Source of the DNA: CAYMPH01 sp964529415
Lineage (GTDB): Bacteria; Spirochaetota; UBA4802; UBA5550
DNA: 64,000 bases
Assembly (NCBI GenBank): GCA_964529415.1
Contig: CAZGWD010000010.1
Location: forward strand, 124,001-188,000
Reading direction: 5' to 3'
In this document: positions 8,142 to 17,577 of the stretch, in pieces
Layout: each line of letters begins with the position of its first letter
Numbering within the stretch: the first letter of the stretch is position 1
Made by a program: the position numbers and the translations under genes
Notes under the pieces: model-generated
Databases searched by the model: none
Told to the model about the DNA's origin: nothing
Seen by the model: only the letters and a program-made list of their open reading frames with translations

Positions 8142-10715
8142 TTATTTTTTCCCTGATTTTTTATTCACGGATTTTGACTTTATTTTTTTCTTCGCTGAGG
8201 ATTTAACTCCAGCAGTTTTACAATCCGAATCATCTATATGTGTCATTTCCATACTATAGGATTTTTTAACTTTCATTGCAGGAAATACTTCACCTGCAAC
8301 CTGTATCAGTGCAGGCATAAAAGTAAATGCAATTATCAGTGTTGCTGAAATTCCATAAATAGAAATCACGCCCATGGATATCAGCGCATTGTGATTTGAA
8401 ACAAGAAGTGCAGCCCATCCAATCAGCGTGGTTACAGCAGAACCGATTACAGCCATTCCGGTTATTCTGATCGCAACCATAATTGACCTGTTCTCAAGAT
8501 ATCTGTTGTAGAGCTGTATTCCATTTGAGATTCCGTATCCCAGGATTACAGGGAAAGCCACAATGTTAACAAAATTAATTTTCCAGTTTGTAACAGCCAT
8601 TATTCCAAGCAGCCAGCCCATACCGAGAACAAGAGGAAGCATTGCAAAAAAAATAGCTTTCGGATCACGATAACCGATCAGTATTACAATTAGAATAATA
8701 CCTGCAGCGATTAAAGGAAAAATCCTTCCATCTCTTAAAACAATTTTAGCAAGATCCCCCCATAAAACATGCATTCCGCCGGCATGATATATTTTCCCGC
8801 CAGCCTCAAATGTTCCTATTTCATTCGTGAATTCTACAATCTGTTTTCCATCCCACACATTTCCTCTTGGATAAACAAATGTCATGTAGCCTTTATCCGG
8901 AGTTTTCGGATCAGCCCAGAATTGTGATTTTATTTTCAAAGGCACATCATCCATTGTAAATGTTTTTGCGCCGAGCATTCCCTTTACGACTTTATAAACT
9001 TCTTTATCAGGGCCCTTGAATGCATCTTCTGGAAAGTCTTTCATTCTCTTTTGAACCCTGTCGAGAATTTCCCTGTTGGCTTTCTGCTTTTCCATATCCG
9101 GAACTACAGTGTAAATTGAAAGAACCTGGCCTATTGCTGATGTATCAGGCACACTGCTGAGTTTATCATAAACTGCTTTTGCTTCTTCAATAGTTTCAGT
9201 ATAAATTATAACAGGATCTCCGTCAAATTTATACCGTTTTGCAATTTCTTCCTGCAGCACTACAGAAGGAGTTTCTCCTGTCATATATTTTCTGCTGTCA
9301 TATTCAAAAGAAACCCTGAATGCAAAGAATGTCAGAACTACAGTTAATATTGCAGAAACAATTAAAACAGGCCTCGCAAATGGATAAACTTTTTCTGCAA
9401 GAACTCCCCTGTGAATTTTTTCAAGTTTGACAATAAGATTTTTTTTGAAATCAGGACGCACCCTGCAAATCAAAACATATATAGACGGTATGCATATATA
9501 CATCATCAGATAAGTTATAATAATTCCGGCTCCAGCCATAAGACCAAAATGCGAAAATCCTTTAAAGTCTGCAAACAGCAGAACAAAAAGAGAGATAGCA
9601 GTTGTCGATGAGCTTACAAGAGATGCGTATCCTGAATTAAAAAGCGTGTGTTCAATGCTGAGCTTCAGATCTTTGAGATGAGAATATTCCTCCCTGAACC
9701 GGTATATAAAATGTATTCCGAAATCTATCCCGAAACCCATCAATACAGCGCCCAATATTGATGTAATGGTATTCAATTCACCAAGAGCAAGTTTGGCGAA
9801 AGCATATGTCATTATAACGCTTGCAGTAAGTATTGAAAGCAGAATTGCAATTTGAGAGACCCTTCTCATGGTGATAAGAAGATATAATAAAATCCCGACG
9901 AATGAAACAACCGCTGTAGGAGCAAGAGCCTTTTGTATAACATCCGCGTCTTCAAGATTTCTCTTATAGTCTCCAGTAATTCCATATGTGATGGTAGCAT
10001 CATCAGCGAGACTTTTATATTTTTCCTTTAATACTGCTTTTCTCTTATTATTTTTATTATAATTATCTATAATAGACTGAACATCCCCGAGAAGCTTTCT
10101 TGTGTAATCCAGGTCATTCGGATTGCCGTTTGCCCTGAGCATAATAAGCAGCATCTGCCTGGAATTATCAAGATAATACGGATCATCTATTTCCTTATTG
10201 TTTATCCTTCTGTATTTCTCAAAAAGTTTAACAAATTCAGCATTAACTTCATCATCCGATTCTTTATCGGGTTTCCCAAGTGCAGCACGGGTTGCAAGCC
10301 TGATTTTTTTCTTAAGCAGGGTGTATGCTTCTTCAAGATCTTCAGTTTTTATAAGATACGCAACATGTTTCTGGATAAATTCCACTTCTTCTTTGCATGC
10401 AACAGTTCTGATATCAGGCAGTTCCTTTAGCTTCAGGGTAAGATCATCAGCAACATTTTTCATGTGCCTGACATCGTTGCCTTTAAGTGCAATAATAAGA
10501 TTTCCTATACCGCCCACTTTCTGTATTACTTCCCTGGTGGCTTTAACACTTGCGAGATTTTCAGGAATCATTCCAAGCTGATCATAATTGATTGTAAGTT
10601 TTAAAGTCAGATAAACAGAAATTACCGTAAGCAGCAAAACAGTCAGCATAATAGTACCGGCTCTGTTATAAATAATTTCTGTTGTCTTTTTTACAATTTT
10701 TTCTCTTATGCTCAT
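8142..10715 (-). CDS. RND superfamily exporter, MMPL/HpnN type
   Basis: The 857-residue membrane protein has the internal duplication of RND pumps: one span near residue 20, a large periplasmic domain (about 45-245), five spans to about 415, then the same order again with a second periplasmic domain (about 475-650) and spans to about 815. The first half has the proton-relay aspartate in GFGIDFGIHF. The equivalent in the second half, GYGISNGIQL, has serine instead. The C-terminus is lysine-rich and cytoplasmic. With a MlaC-like gene upstream and a lipoprotein downstream it looks like a hydrophobic-lipid exporter, comparable to the HpnM-HpnN hopanoid pair or mycobacterial MmpL. The cargo is unknown. 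Confidence 0.85.
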   Translation of the reverse strand: MSIREKIVKKTTEIIYNRAGTIMLTVLLLTVISVYLTLKLTINYDQLGMIPENLASVKATREVIQKVGGIGNLIIALKGNDVRHMKNVADDLTLKLKELPDIRTVACKEEVEFIQKHVAYLIKTEDLEEAYTLLKKKIRLATRAALGKPDKESDDEVNAEFVKLFEKYRRINNKEIDDPYYLDNSRQMLLIMLRANGNPNDLDYTRKLLGDVQSIIDNYNKNNKRKAVLKEKYKSLADDATITYGITGDYKRNLEDADVIQKALAPTAVVSFVGILLYLLITMRRVSQIAILLSILTASVIMTYAFAKLALGELNTITSILGAVLMGFGIDFGIHFIYRFREEYSHLKDLKLSIEHTLFNSGYASLVSSSTTAISLFVLLFADFKGFSHFGLMAGAGIIITYLMMYICIPSIYVLICRVRPDFKKNLIVKLEKIHRGVLAEKVYPFARPVLIVSAILTVVLTFFAFRVSFEYDSRKYMTGETPSVVLQEEIAKRYKFDGDPVIIYTETIEEAKAVYDKLSSVPDTSAIGQVLSIYTVVPDMEKQKANREILDRVQKRMKDFPEDAFKGPDKEVYKVVKGMLGAKTFTMDDVPLKIKSQFWADPKTPDKGYMTFVYPRGNVWDGKQIVEFTNEIGTFEAGGKIYHAGGMHVLWGDLAKIVLRDGRIFPLIAAGIILIVILIGYRDPKAIFFAMLPLVLGMGWLLGIMAVTNWKINFVNIVAFPVILGYGISNGIQLYNRYLENRSIMVAIRITGMAVIGSAVTTLIGWAALLVSNHNALISMGVISIYGISATLIIAFTFMPALIQVAGEVFPAMKVKKSYSMEMTHIDDSDCKTAGVKSSAKKKIKSKSVNKKSGKK

Positions 10716-10757
10716 TTGTTTATTCCTTTTTTATGTAAATCATATTCAGAAAATAAT

Positions 10758-11330
10758 TTACTCAAACACAACCTTAATGCTGTTCTTAACATCTGCAATC
10801 TTTCCGCCTTTTTTCATAATCGGACGCACCTTGTCTTCATTGAGACCGGAGATAAAACCTTCACCTATGATATAAATATCAACAAGCTTCCAGCCGGTAG
10901 CTTTTTTCACAAGGTAAATATCAACAACCTGATCCTTCTTATCAACCGACCTGTCGAAAACAACTACAGTTCTGCATAAAACTTTTCCTTCATCAACCCT
11001 CGGATTATTGAATTTCAATCCGGCAAGTCTTTTCTGAATAATATGAAATTTGGTTTTAAGCGTATCTTTCATAAAAGATGTTATATCATTTTTTTCATTC
11101 TGGGATAGTTTATCCCAGTAACCCTTCATGAGAATTTTTCCAACTTCCTCGGTATCAGTATAAAACAACGCTTTTTCAAAATTCCCCTGCTTTATCCATG
11201 TTCGCGCTGAAACAAGAGCTTTATTTATTTCTTTAATATCTGCTCCGGTCAGAGCAGCGGCTTTTGCATCACTGATTGCGAATAAAAACAAAATTGACAG
11301 TAATATTGGAATTGATTTAATTTTCATCAT
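10758..11330 (-). CDS. MlaC/Ttg2D family periplasmic lipid-binding protein
   Basis: The 190-residue product has a signal peptide ending near AISDAKA. The mature part fits the MlaC (toluene tolerance Ttg2, HpnM) family: an N-terminal helical region, VLCRTVVVFDRS and the characteristic GWKLVDIYIIGEGFI segment. Such proteins ferry a phospholipid or hopanoid through the periplasm. It lies 42 bases upstream of the RND gene, and no MlaD, E or F gene accompanies it, so the partner is probably the RND pump as in HpnM-HpnN. Two consecutive ATGs (11330, 11327) are possible; GGGG fits the second slightly better. Confidence 0.8.
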   Translation of the reverse strand: MMKIKSIPILLSILFLFAISDAKAAALTGADIKEINKALVSARTWIKQGNFEKALFYTDTEEVGKILMKGYWDKLSQNEKNDITSFMKDTLKTKFHIIQKRLAGLKFNNPRVDEGKVLCRTVVVFDRSVDKKDQVVDIYLVKKATGWKLVDIYIIGEGFISGLNEDKVRPIMKKGGKIADVKNSIKVVFE

Positions 11331-11407
11331 ATAACCCCTGTTTTGGTATTAAATTTCATTAAGGGAGCAGAAATAACCTCACCCTGATATTAGGCAAGAA
11401 AAAAATT

Positions 11408-11962
11408 TCAAAAAATATTGCCGAAATAATCAAGATGAACAAACTCTTTGAGCTCTTTTCTGCGTGGAGCTTTTTCCGGAAAGGATTCAGGCTTGCCAAG
11501 AGGGATGACAGCAGCAAGTTCAATATTTTCAGGAAGCTTAAGAATTTTTCCGCAAGCATCTTGATCCATAGAACCGACAATAACAGTGCCTATTCCAAGT
11601 TCAAACGCCTTTAAACATAAATTCTGAACAGAAAGACCCAGATCAAACATGAACCAGTTCGAAAACTTGGTTCCCTCCGCACCATCTTTACATCCAGAAA
11701 CTTTTACCTTTGCACAAACAGCAATTAAAGCAGAAGAGCTGAATGAACATTTTCTTGAAGGATTTGTTGATGAATAGGTTTCAGTAACCTTCTGTATCAG
11801 CTCCCTGTTCCTTATTACAATAAATTCCCACACCTGGGTATTGGCCCAGGAAGGCGCAAATCGCGCTGCTTCAAGAATATCAGAAATTTCTTCATCTGTC
11901 ACATAATAGTCCGTAAATTTGCGGATGCTTCTTCTTGATTTAATTGCAATTGAAAGTTCCAT
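11408..11962 (-). CDS. Nitroreductase family flavoprotein
   Basis: This 184-residue protein has the FMN-binding nitroreductase pattern: SRRSIRKF at the N-terminus (phosphate-binding arginines), APSWANTQVWEF, LGLSVQNLCLKAFELGIGT and IPLGKPES near the C-terminus. Enzymes of this family reduce quinones, nitro compounds or related electrophiles with NAD(P)H as homodimers in the cytoplasm. The gene is separated by 77 bases from the downstream MlaC gene and lies divergently from the GT1 gene at 12139. The physiological substrate cannot be deduced. Confidence 0.87.
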   Translation of the reverse strand: MELSIAIKSRRSIRKFTDYYVTDEEISDILEAARFAPSWANTQVWEFIVIRNRELIQKVTETYSSTNPSRKCSFSSSALIAVCAKVKVSGCKDGAEGTKFSNWFMFDLGLSVQNLCLKAFELGIGTVIVGSMDQDACGKILKLPENIELAAVIPLGKPESFPEKAPRRKELKEFVHLDYFGNIF

Positions 11963-12138
11963 TAAATTATTCCTTTTTTTTATTGCAAATATTATCTTAT
12001 AATTAAATCTGGTAAATATTTATTTACTAAGTAACCCAAGTATAATAAAAATTTACTTATAAAAAAATCAATAATAAATTAATAAAAAATTTTAAGCTTA
12101 TTTACACTTGAATCTTTAATATTATCCGGAGCATAAAA

Positions 12139-13383
12139 TTGAAAATTGTTCTATCAAGCAGAGGCTCAAGGGGAAATGTTACTCCAGTAATAGAAATAGC
12201 TTCTGAACTAAAATCAAGAGGACATAATGTATCATTATGCGTTCCTGATTTCTTTGATGAACAAGCAAGAATTAAAGGAATACAGCCTGTACTTTACAAA
12301 GAAGACAGCGAACAGATAATGAAAAACATGGGCAGCGGATGGAAACATGCTGCCAATGCTCTTTATTGGTTTTCGCAATCAATTAATGAGCAGTTCGATT
12401 ATATGCTCAATGAAACTAAAGATGCAGATGCACTTGTAACAAGCGCCAATGAGCTTGCTGCACCCACTATTGCCGAGTATAGAAATATACCCCATTACAG
12501 AATTGCAGGAAATCCTGTTCTTCCTGGAAACCTGCCTCCACCGCTTCTTCCGCTTCAGGGGCTTCCGGATTTTGCTAACAGAATTTTCTGGAAATTATTA
12601 AATGAATCAGCCGGTCTTTTTATCAGGAGATTACTCGACAAAAAAAGAAAAGAAATTCATCTCCAGCCTACAGGCTCTATTGCTGATTATTTCACACAAA
12701 ACAGCCGGACTCTTCTTATAATTAATAAGGAACTTTCTCCTGAATGCCCATCGTGGAAAAGCAGGTACAGATACAGGTATACCGGCTACTGCTACAGAAA
12801 AATGAAAGGCCGATTAAAACCTGAAATAAAATCTTTTATTCAATCAGGAGAAAAACCGGTATATATAGGACTTGGAAGTGTTTCAATAAAAAATCCGGAC
12901 CGATTCACTGATATAGTTTATAAAGCATCATTTAAATCAGGAACAAGAATAATTCTAGAAGAGGGATGGGCAGGTCTCGGTAATGAAAGAAGAAATGAGA
13001 ATATTTTAATTGTGCGAGAGACTCCGCACGAATCTCTGTTTCCATACATGTCTGCAATTATTCACCATGGAGGATGCGGCACAACACATACTGCTGCAAG
13101 AGCAGGAATTCCCCAGCTTATTCTTCCTCAGATAGCAGACCAGTACTACTGGGCACATAGAGTCTGCAAGCTCGGTCTCGGACCTGAATCATTCAACCCG
13201 AACAGGATCACTGTTGATAAACTTACAAGTATTCTTATCGATCTTCAAAAGAATAAAAACTACAGATTAAATGCTGATTCACTTGCAATCATGATGAAAG
13301 ATGAGGATGGATCATCAGAAGCTGCTGATGCGATTGAAAAATGGAAAATAAGAGAAAAAAAACCAACTCACGCTGATTTATGA
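12139..13383 (+). CDS. GT1 family (UGT-like) glycosyltransferase
   Basis: The 414-residue product starts at a TTG preceded by CCGGAG at an eight-base spacing. The N-terminus SSRGSRGNVTPVIEIASELKSRG and the C-terminal HHGGCGTTHTAARAGIPQ...DQYYWA block are diagnostic of macrolide- and sterol-type GT1 enzymes, which glycosylate lipophilic acceptors using nucleotide sugars. The relatives closest in style are sterol and rhamnolipid glucosyltransferases. The stop overlaps the next start by ATGA, so the deacetylase is translationally coupled. The acceptor is probably a lipid or a secondary metabolite; this is an inference. Confidence 0.87.
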   Translation: MKIVLSSRGSRGNVTPVIEIASELKSRGHNVSLCVPDFFDEQARIKGIQPVLYKEDSEQIMKNMGSGWKHAANALYWFSQSINEQFDYMLNETKDADALVTSANELAAPTIAEYRNIPHYRIAGNPVLPGNLPPPLLPLQGLPDFANRIFWKLLNESAGLFIRRLLDKKRKEIHLQPTGSIADYFTQNSRTLLIINKELSPECPSWKSRYRYRYTGYCYRKMKGRLKPEIKSFIQSGEKPVYIGLGSVSIKNPDRFTDIVYKASFKSGTRIILEEGWAGLGNERRNENILIVRETPHESLFPYMSAIIHHGGCGTTHTAARAGIPQLILPQIADQYYWAHRVCKLGLGPESFNPNRITVDKLTSILIDLQKNKNYRLNADSLAIMMKDEDGSSEAADAIEKWKIREKKPTHADL

Positions 13384-14180
13384 AAATTATATTTATAGCT
13401 TTTATTTTATTTTTATCTTCAAATTTTTCACAGGTAAACAAACGCACAGATATTAAATCAATCAGTCAATCCATTGAAAAAAAATATTCAAATACCAGGC
13501 CTGTATTCTTTTCTCAAAAGCACAAAGGTATAAAAAACAATATATCAACCAATGACAAAATTATAGCACTGACATTCGATGCATGCGGACGCACACCTGA
13601 AGGATCCAAATTAAATATAGAGCTTATAAAATATCTTAATTCGCAAAGAATTCCTTCTACTTTGTTTATTTCAGGTTTGTGGCTCGATAAAAATTTAAGA
13701 TCATTATATGAAATTTCAAAAAATCATCTATTTGAAATTGAAAACCACGGTTTAAAACACAAGCCTGCATCTGTCAATGGTCTAACAGGCTACGGAATTA
13801 AAGGAACAGAAAGTATATCAGAGTTTGTTGAAGAAGTGGAAATTAATGCAAGAAGGATTGAAGATATCACAGGAAGAAGGCCTGTTTTTTACAGATCAGG
13901 CACTGCTTTTTTCGACGATGTTGCAGTTAGAATATCTTATGAATTAAATCATATACCGCTGAATTTCAGCATAAACCCCGGTGATTTCAATGAAAATACT
14001 CCAGCTGATTTACTTGCATCAAGAATACTTAAATCAGCCCGCAGCGGATCAATCATCCTGATGCATATAAATCATCCTGAAAATAATACTTTAAAAGCTC
14101 TTGAAATTGCAATACCAGTTTTAATTAAACATGGTTTCAGATTTGTAAAGCTTGAAGACTATAAACATAAACTGAAATAA
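13380..14180 (+). CDS. Secreted polysaccharide deacetylase family protein (NodB fold)
   Basis: The 266-residue protein has a signal peptide (about residues 1-17). The NodB-homology motifs are present in a variant form: TFDACG instead of TFDD, ENHGLKH as the metal-binding H-x3-H, YRSGTAFFDD in place of R-x-PY, and IILMHINH at the end. The TFDAC variety is a known subgroup, so activity on an N- or O-acetylated sugar is possible but not certain. It shares an ATGA overlap with the GT1 gene, suggesting consecutive glycosylation and deacetylation of the same envelope glycan or glycolipid. Confidence 0.82.
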   Translation: MKIIFIAFILFLSSNFSQVNKRTDIKSISQSIEKKYSNTRPVFFSQKHKGIKNNISTNDKIIALTFDACGRTPEGSKLNIELIKYLNSQRIPSTLFISGLWLDKNLRSLYEISKNHLFEIENHGLKHKPASVNGLTGYGIKGTESISEFVEEVEINARRIEDITGRRPVFYRSGTAFFDDVAVRISYELNHIPLNFSINPGDFNENTPADLLASRILKSARSGSIILMHINHPENNTLKALEIAIPVLIKHGFRFVKLEDYKHKLK

Positions 14181-14216
14181 AATATTATTAAATGAATTAA
14201 AATTTTTAAAGAAAAA

Positions 14217-14543
14217 TTATTCTTTAATCATAGTAAGCAGCATTTTAAACTTTTTGCGTGCAATAACCGCATGAGGTTTATTTGCCGGCATGATAATTGT
14301 TTCGCCCGCATTAACTGTATAAGGCTCGTGATTTATAATAATTTCAGCCTCACCTTCAAGCACCTGAACAACAGCATCAAATGGCGCTGAATGCTCACTC
14401 AGTTCCTGACCTGCATCAAAAGCAAATAGCGAAAGATTGCCTGTGGGTTTTTGAATGATTTTTTTACTGACAATTCCGTTTGAGGAGTAGTCAACCTTTG
14501 CATTAAAAGTAAAAATTTCCGCTGTTTTAATAATATCATCCAT
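14217..14543 (-). CDS. Small cupin-domain protein
   Basis: The 108-residue product is a single cupin barrel. Motif 1 is around ELSEHSAPFDAVVQVLEGEAEI and motif 2 around GETIIMPANKPHAVIA. The metal ligands are reduced, with His in SEHSAPFD and in KPHAV. Such small cupins act as sugar-binding, isomerase or regulatory modules. It has a strong AGGGG ribosome site and lies 44 bases downstream of a hypothetical gene on the same strand. The function is unknown. Confidence 0.78.
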   Translation of the reverse strand: MDDIIKTAEIFTFNAKVDYSSNGIVSKKIIQKPTGNLSLFAFDAGQELSEHSAPFDAVVQVLEGEAEIIINHEPYTVNAGETIIMPANKPHAVIARKKFKMLLTMIKE

Positions 14544-14587
14544 GTTTTTCCCCTGCTTTAATTTATTTTTTTTAATTTCCAGCTTGA

Positions 14588-14965
14588 TTAGTCTTCCTGG
14601 AATTTCTCCAATTCTGAAACTATATCATCAGTAGATGAATCTCTTTTAGTTTTTTTCCATTGAATATATATCTGGATTATATCCTTCTTTAAATTATCTC
14701 TTTGAAACTTGCTAACAACAAGATGTTTGATTTTATCTAAAAAAATATCTATTATTTCATTAACGGCCTTTAATCTCCTGCCTTCTTCCAGATGTTTAAG
14801 CTCTTTCAGGGAAATATTATTTACATTAACCCATTCAGTAATGCACTGTCTCATCATTCCAGTTGTTATCTGTTCAGAACGATTAATTGCGTTTGATGCA
14901 AAAGTTACAAGAGCCCTTAACAGCAGTTCCTGGTCATTATAACCTCTGATTTTTTCATCATCCAT
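14588..14965 (-). CDS. Conserved-looking small helical protein, function unknown
   Basis: The 125-residue, charged and predominantly helical product has no signal peptide or membrane span. I do not recognise a family. A GGAAG site seven bases before the ATG and the position between glycogen phosphorylase (35 bases upstream) and the cupin support it being a real, cotranscribed gene. A regulatory or adaptor role is possible but unsupported. Confidence 0.6.
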   Translation of the reverse strand: MDDEKIRGYNDQELLLRALVTFASNAINRSEQITTGMMRQCITEWVNVNNISLKELKHLEEGRRLKAVNEIIDIFLDKIKHLVVSKFQRDNLKKDIIQIYIQWKKTKRDSSTDDIVSELEKFQED

Positions 14966-15000
14966 AATTTTACTTCCATATCAATCCGATTTATAAATTA

Positions 15001-17559
15001 CTACGAAGCCCAGATTATTTTCAGTTCAGGATCAAATTTTCTTGTAATATCCTGATGGTTTGGAATGATTCTAACAGTATAACCGAACTCCCCGGATCTC
15101 AGACACAGAACCTGCCCCTCAAAAACGTGAATGCTGTCCCTGCTTTCAATGAATTTCATCGGCAAAGAAGCGCCTTCATGAATTTCCTGAGACTGGTCAA
15201 GTCCGCCGAAATATAATTCAACAATAACATTTTCCGGAGTCAATTGTCCGAGAGCAATTTCAGCACGTACTGCAACCTTTGAACCAACAGTAATTTCCGT
15301 ATCTTCCGTCCTGTAAAGATTTTTTACAGCAACAGAAGCAATCTTGGTAGATATTACGTTTTTCCAGGAAGTCAGTTCCTTTACTGCTGAAAAATTATCA
15401 GCTGTAAATTTTTTATAATTTCTGTGAGCTTTCTTGTAATATTTCTCAGTATAATCCCTGACCATTCTGTTCGTGTTGAACTCGGCGTTAAGAGTTTTCA
15501 TTGATTCTTTAATTTTTGCAATCCATTGCATTGGAAGACCGTCAATACCCCTATGGTAGAATATTTCCTTAACTTCTTTCTCAAGCAGATCATACAAAGA
15601 AAGGCTTTCCACTTCATCCTGATATTCAAGATCAGAATATTCCTCGCCATTGCCGATAGCCCAGCCGTTATTTGAATTGTAAGCCTCATCCCACCACCCA
15701 TCAAGAACGCTGATATTGAGAACTCCATTGGGAACGACTTTCATTCCGCTTGTTCCAGAAGCCTCTTTAGGCCTGATAGGAGTATTCAGCCACACATCCA
15801 CTCCCTGAACAAGAGAACGGGCAATATTAATATCATAATCCTCAAGAAAAACAATCTTCCCCCTGAATCTTTCATTCTTGGTAAGATGAATAACCTGCTT
15901 AATTAAATCCTTGCCCATGCCGTCATGAGGATGGGCTTTACCTGCAAAAATCAGCTGCACTGGTTTTTCTCTGTCATTCAGGATTTTATCAAGCCTTTCA
16001 ACATCTCTCAAAACTAGTACAGCTCTCTTATAAGTCGCAAACCTTCTTGCAAAACCAATAGTAAGTGCTTCAGCATCAAGAACCGAATTTGCTTTTTCCG
16101 CTTCCTTCGCAGGAACACCTCTGCTCAACAGCTGTTCTTTAAGTTTTTTTCTGGCAAAGACAACAAGCCTCTCCCTCAGTCTTTCCCTGCATCTCCATAA
16201 TTCAGAATCAGGAATGCTATTAATTTTCTGCCAGATAGTGTCATCTGCTGTATTGTCTATCCATCTTGGCCCGAGGTATCTGTTAAAAAGCCTCATCATC
16301 TCGTCCGATGTCCATGATAGTGTCTGTATTCCATTAGTAATATGACCGATAGGAACTTCATGTACCGGAAGTGACGGCCATATATTTTTCCACATATTTC
16401 TTGAAACTTTACCATGAAGTCTTGAAACGCCGTTGCACTTTGAAGCCATACGAATAGCAAGCACTGTCATGCAGAAAGTTTCTTTTTTATCATCTTTATT
16501 TTCCCTGCCTAAAGCAAGAAACTGTTCCTTGGTTATGCCAAGTTTAGGATAAAACTCTGAAAAATAAGCATCTATCATATCTGGTTCAAACCTGTCATTG
16601 CCTGCAGGTACAGGAGTATGAGTTGTAAAAACATTTGTTGCTGTCGTGAATTCGCAGGCTTCTTTGAAAGTGAGCTTGTCATTAAGCATAGCCATTTTTA
16701 TTCTTTCAATACTTAAAAAAGCAGCATGGCCTTCATTCATATGAAAAACTGTCACTGTTTTACCCATTGCATGAAGCGCTCTTATTCCTCCAATTCCTAA
16801 AAGTTTTTCCTGTCTGATCCTCATATCGCTGTCGCCGCCGTAAAGGTGATCAGTAATTTTTTTATCCTCAGGACTATTCTGGTCAATATTTGTATCAAGG
16901 AGATGAAGCACAATTCTTCCAATCTGAATATCCCATATTCTTGCATAAACAGTTCTGCCTGGCATCTCAACGCCAATTATAATTGGTTCACCCTTTTCAT
17001 TATTTACAGATTTAATGGGAACTGTATGAAAATCCGTAACAGGGAATTTCTCCTGCTGCCAACCGTCAAGATTCAGATATTGTCTGAAATAACCGAGCCT
17101 GTAAAATAAACCAACTCCGCAAAGCGGCAGTCCAAGCTCGCTTGAAGATTTCAAATGATCACCTGCAAGTATGCCGAGACCTCCTGAATAAATCGGCAAG
17201 CTCTCATGTATTCCAAATTCAAGAGAAAAATATGCAATTCTGGAATCTTCAAAATTATATTTATTTTCATCATACCATGATTTGCTTTTCATGTGAAAAT
17301 CAAGATCTTCCTCGACTTTCTTCATATGAGCTAAAAAACTTTCAGATTCTGCAAGCTCGTCAAGAGCAGTCTGTGACATCAGACCGAAAAGTTTCATTGG
17401 ATTATGCTCGGATTCTCTCCAGAGATTTACATCAATTCTTCTGAAAAGTTCAATTGCTTCGAAGTTCCACACCCACCACATATTGTTTGAAATTTTTATC
17501 AGTGGTTTCAGAGTATCAGGCAGATAAGGAACCACCTTGAATTTATTTATTTTTGCCAT
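15001..17559 (-). CDS. glgP: Alpha-glucan (glycogen) phosphorylase
   Basis: The 852-residue enzyme belongs to the archaeal/thermophilic-type alpha-glucan phosphorylases. Visible signatures are YFSLEFGIHESLPIYSGGLG near the N-terminus, NEGHAAF, TTHTPVPAGND, and the PLP site EASGTSGMKVVPNGVLN with Lys at about 607. It releases glucose-1-phosphate from glycogen or maltodextrin. A GTG at 17568 is in frame, but GGAG is eight bases before the ATG at 17559, which I take as the start. It follows the sensor kinase gene by 18 bases, so reserve-carbon breakdown may be coregulated with the signalling genes upstream. Confidence 0.94.
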   Translation of the reverse strand: MAKINKFKVVPYLPDTLKPLIKISNNMWWVWNFEAIELFRRIDVNLWRESEHNPMKLFGLMSQTALDELAESESFLAHMKKVEEDLDFHMKSKSWYDENKYNFEDSRIAYFSLEFGIHESLPIYSGGLGILAGDHLKSSSELGLPLCGVGLFYRLGYFRQYLNLDGWQQEKFPVTDFHTVPIKSVNNEKGEPIIIGVEMPGRTVYARIWDIQIGRIVLHLLDTNIDQNSPEDKKITDHLYGGDSDMRIRQEKLLGIGGIRALHAMGKTVTVFHMNEGHAAFLSIERIKMAMLNDKLTFKEACEFTTATNVFTTHTPVPAGNDRFEPDMIDAYFSEFYPKLGITKEQFLALGRENKDDKKETFCMTVLAIRMASKCNGVSRLHGKVSRNMWKNIWPSLPVHEVPIGHITNGIQTLSWTSDEMMRLFNRYLGPRWIDNTADDTIWQKINSIPDSELWRCRERLRERLVVFARKKLKEQLLSRGVPAKEAEKANSVLDAEALTIGFARRFATYKRAVLVLRDVERLDKILNDREKPVQLIFAGKAHPHDGMGKDLIKQVIHLTKNERFRGKIVFLEDYDINIARSLVQGVDVWLNTPIRPKEASGTSGMKVVPNGVLNISVLDGWWDEAYNSNNGWAIGNGEEYSDLEYQDEVESLSLYDLLEKEVKEIFYHRGIDGLPMQWIAKIKESMKTLNAEFNTNRMVRDYTEKYYKKAHRNYKKFTADNFSAVKELTSWKNVISTKIASVAVKNLYRTEDTEITVGSKVAVRAEIALGQLTPENVIVELYFGGLDQSQEIHEGASLPMKFIESRDSIHVFEGQVLCLRSGEFGYTVRIIPNHQDITRKFDPELKIIWAS

Positions 17560-17577
17560 ATCAATCACTCCATTTTT

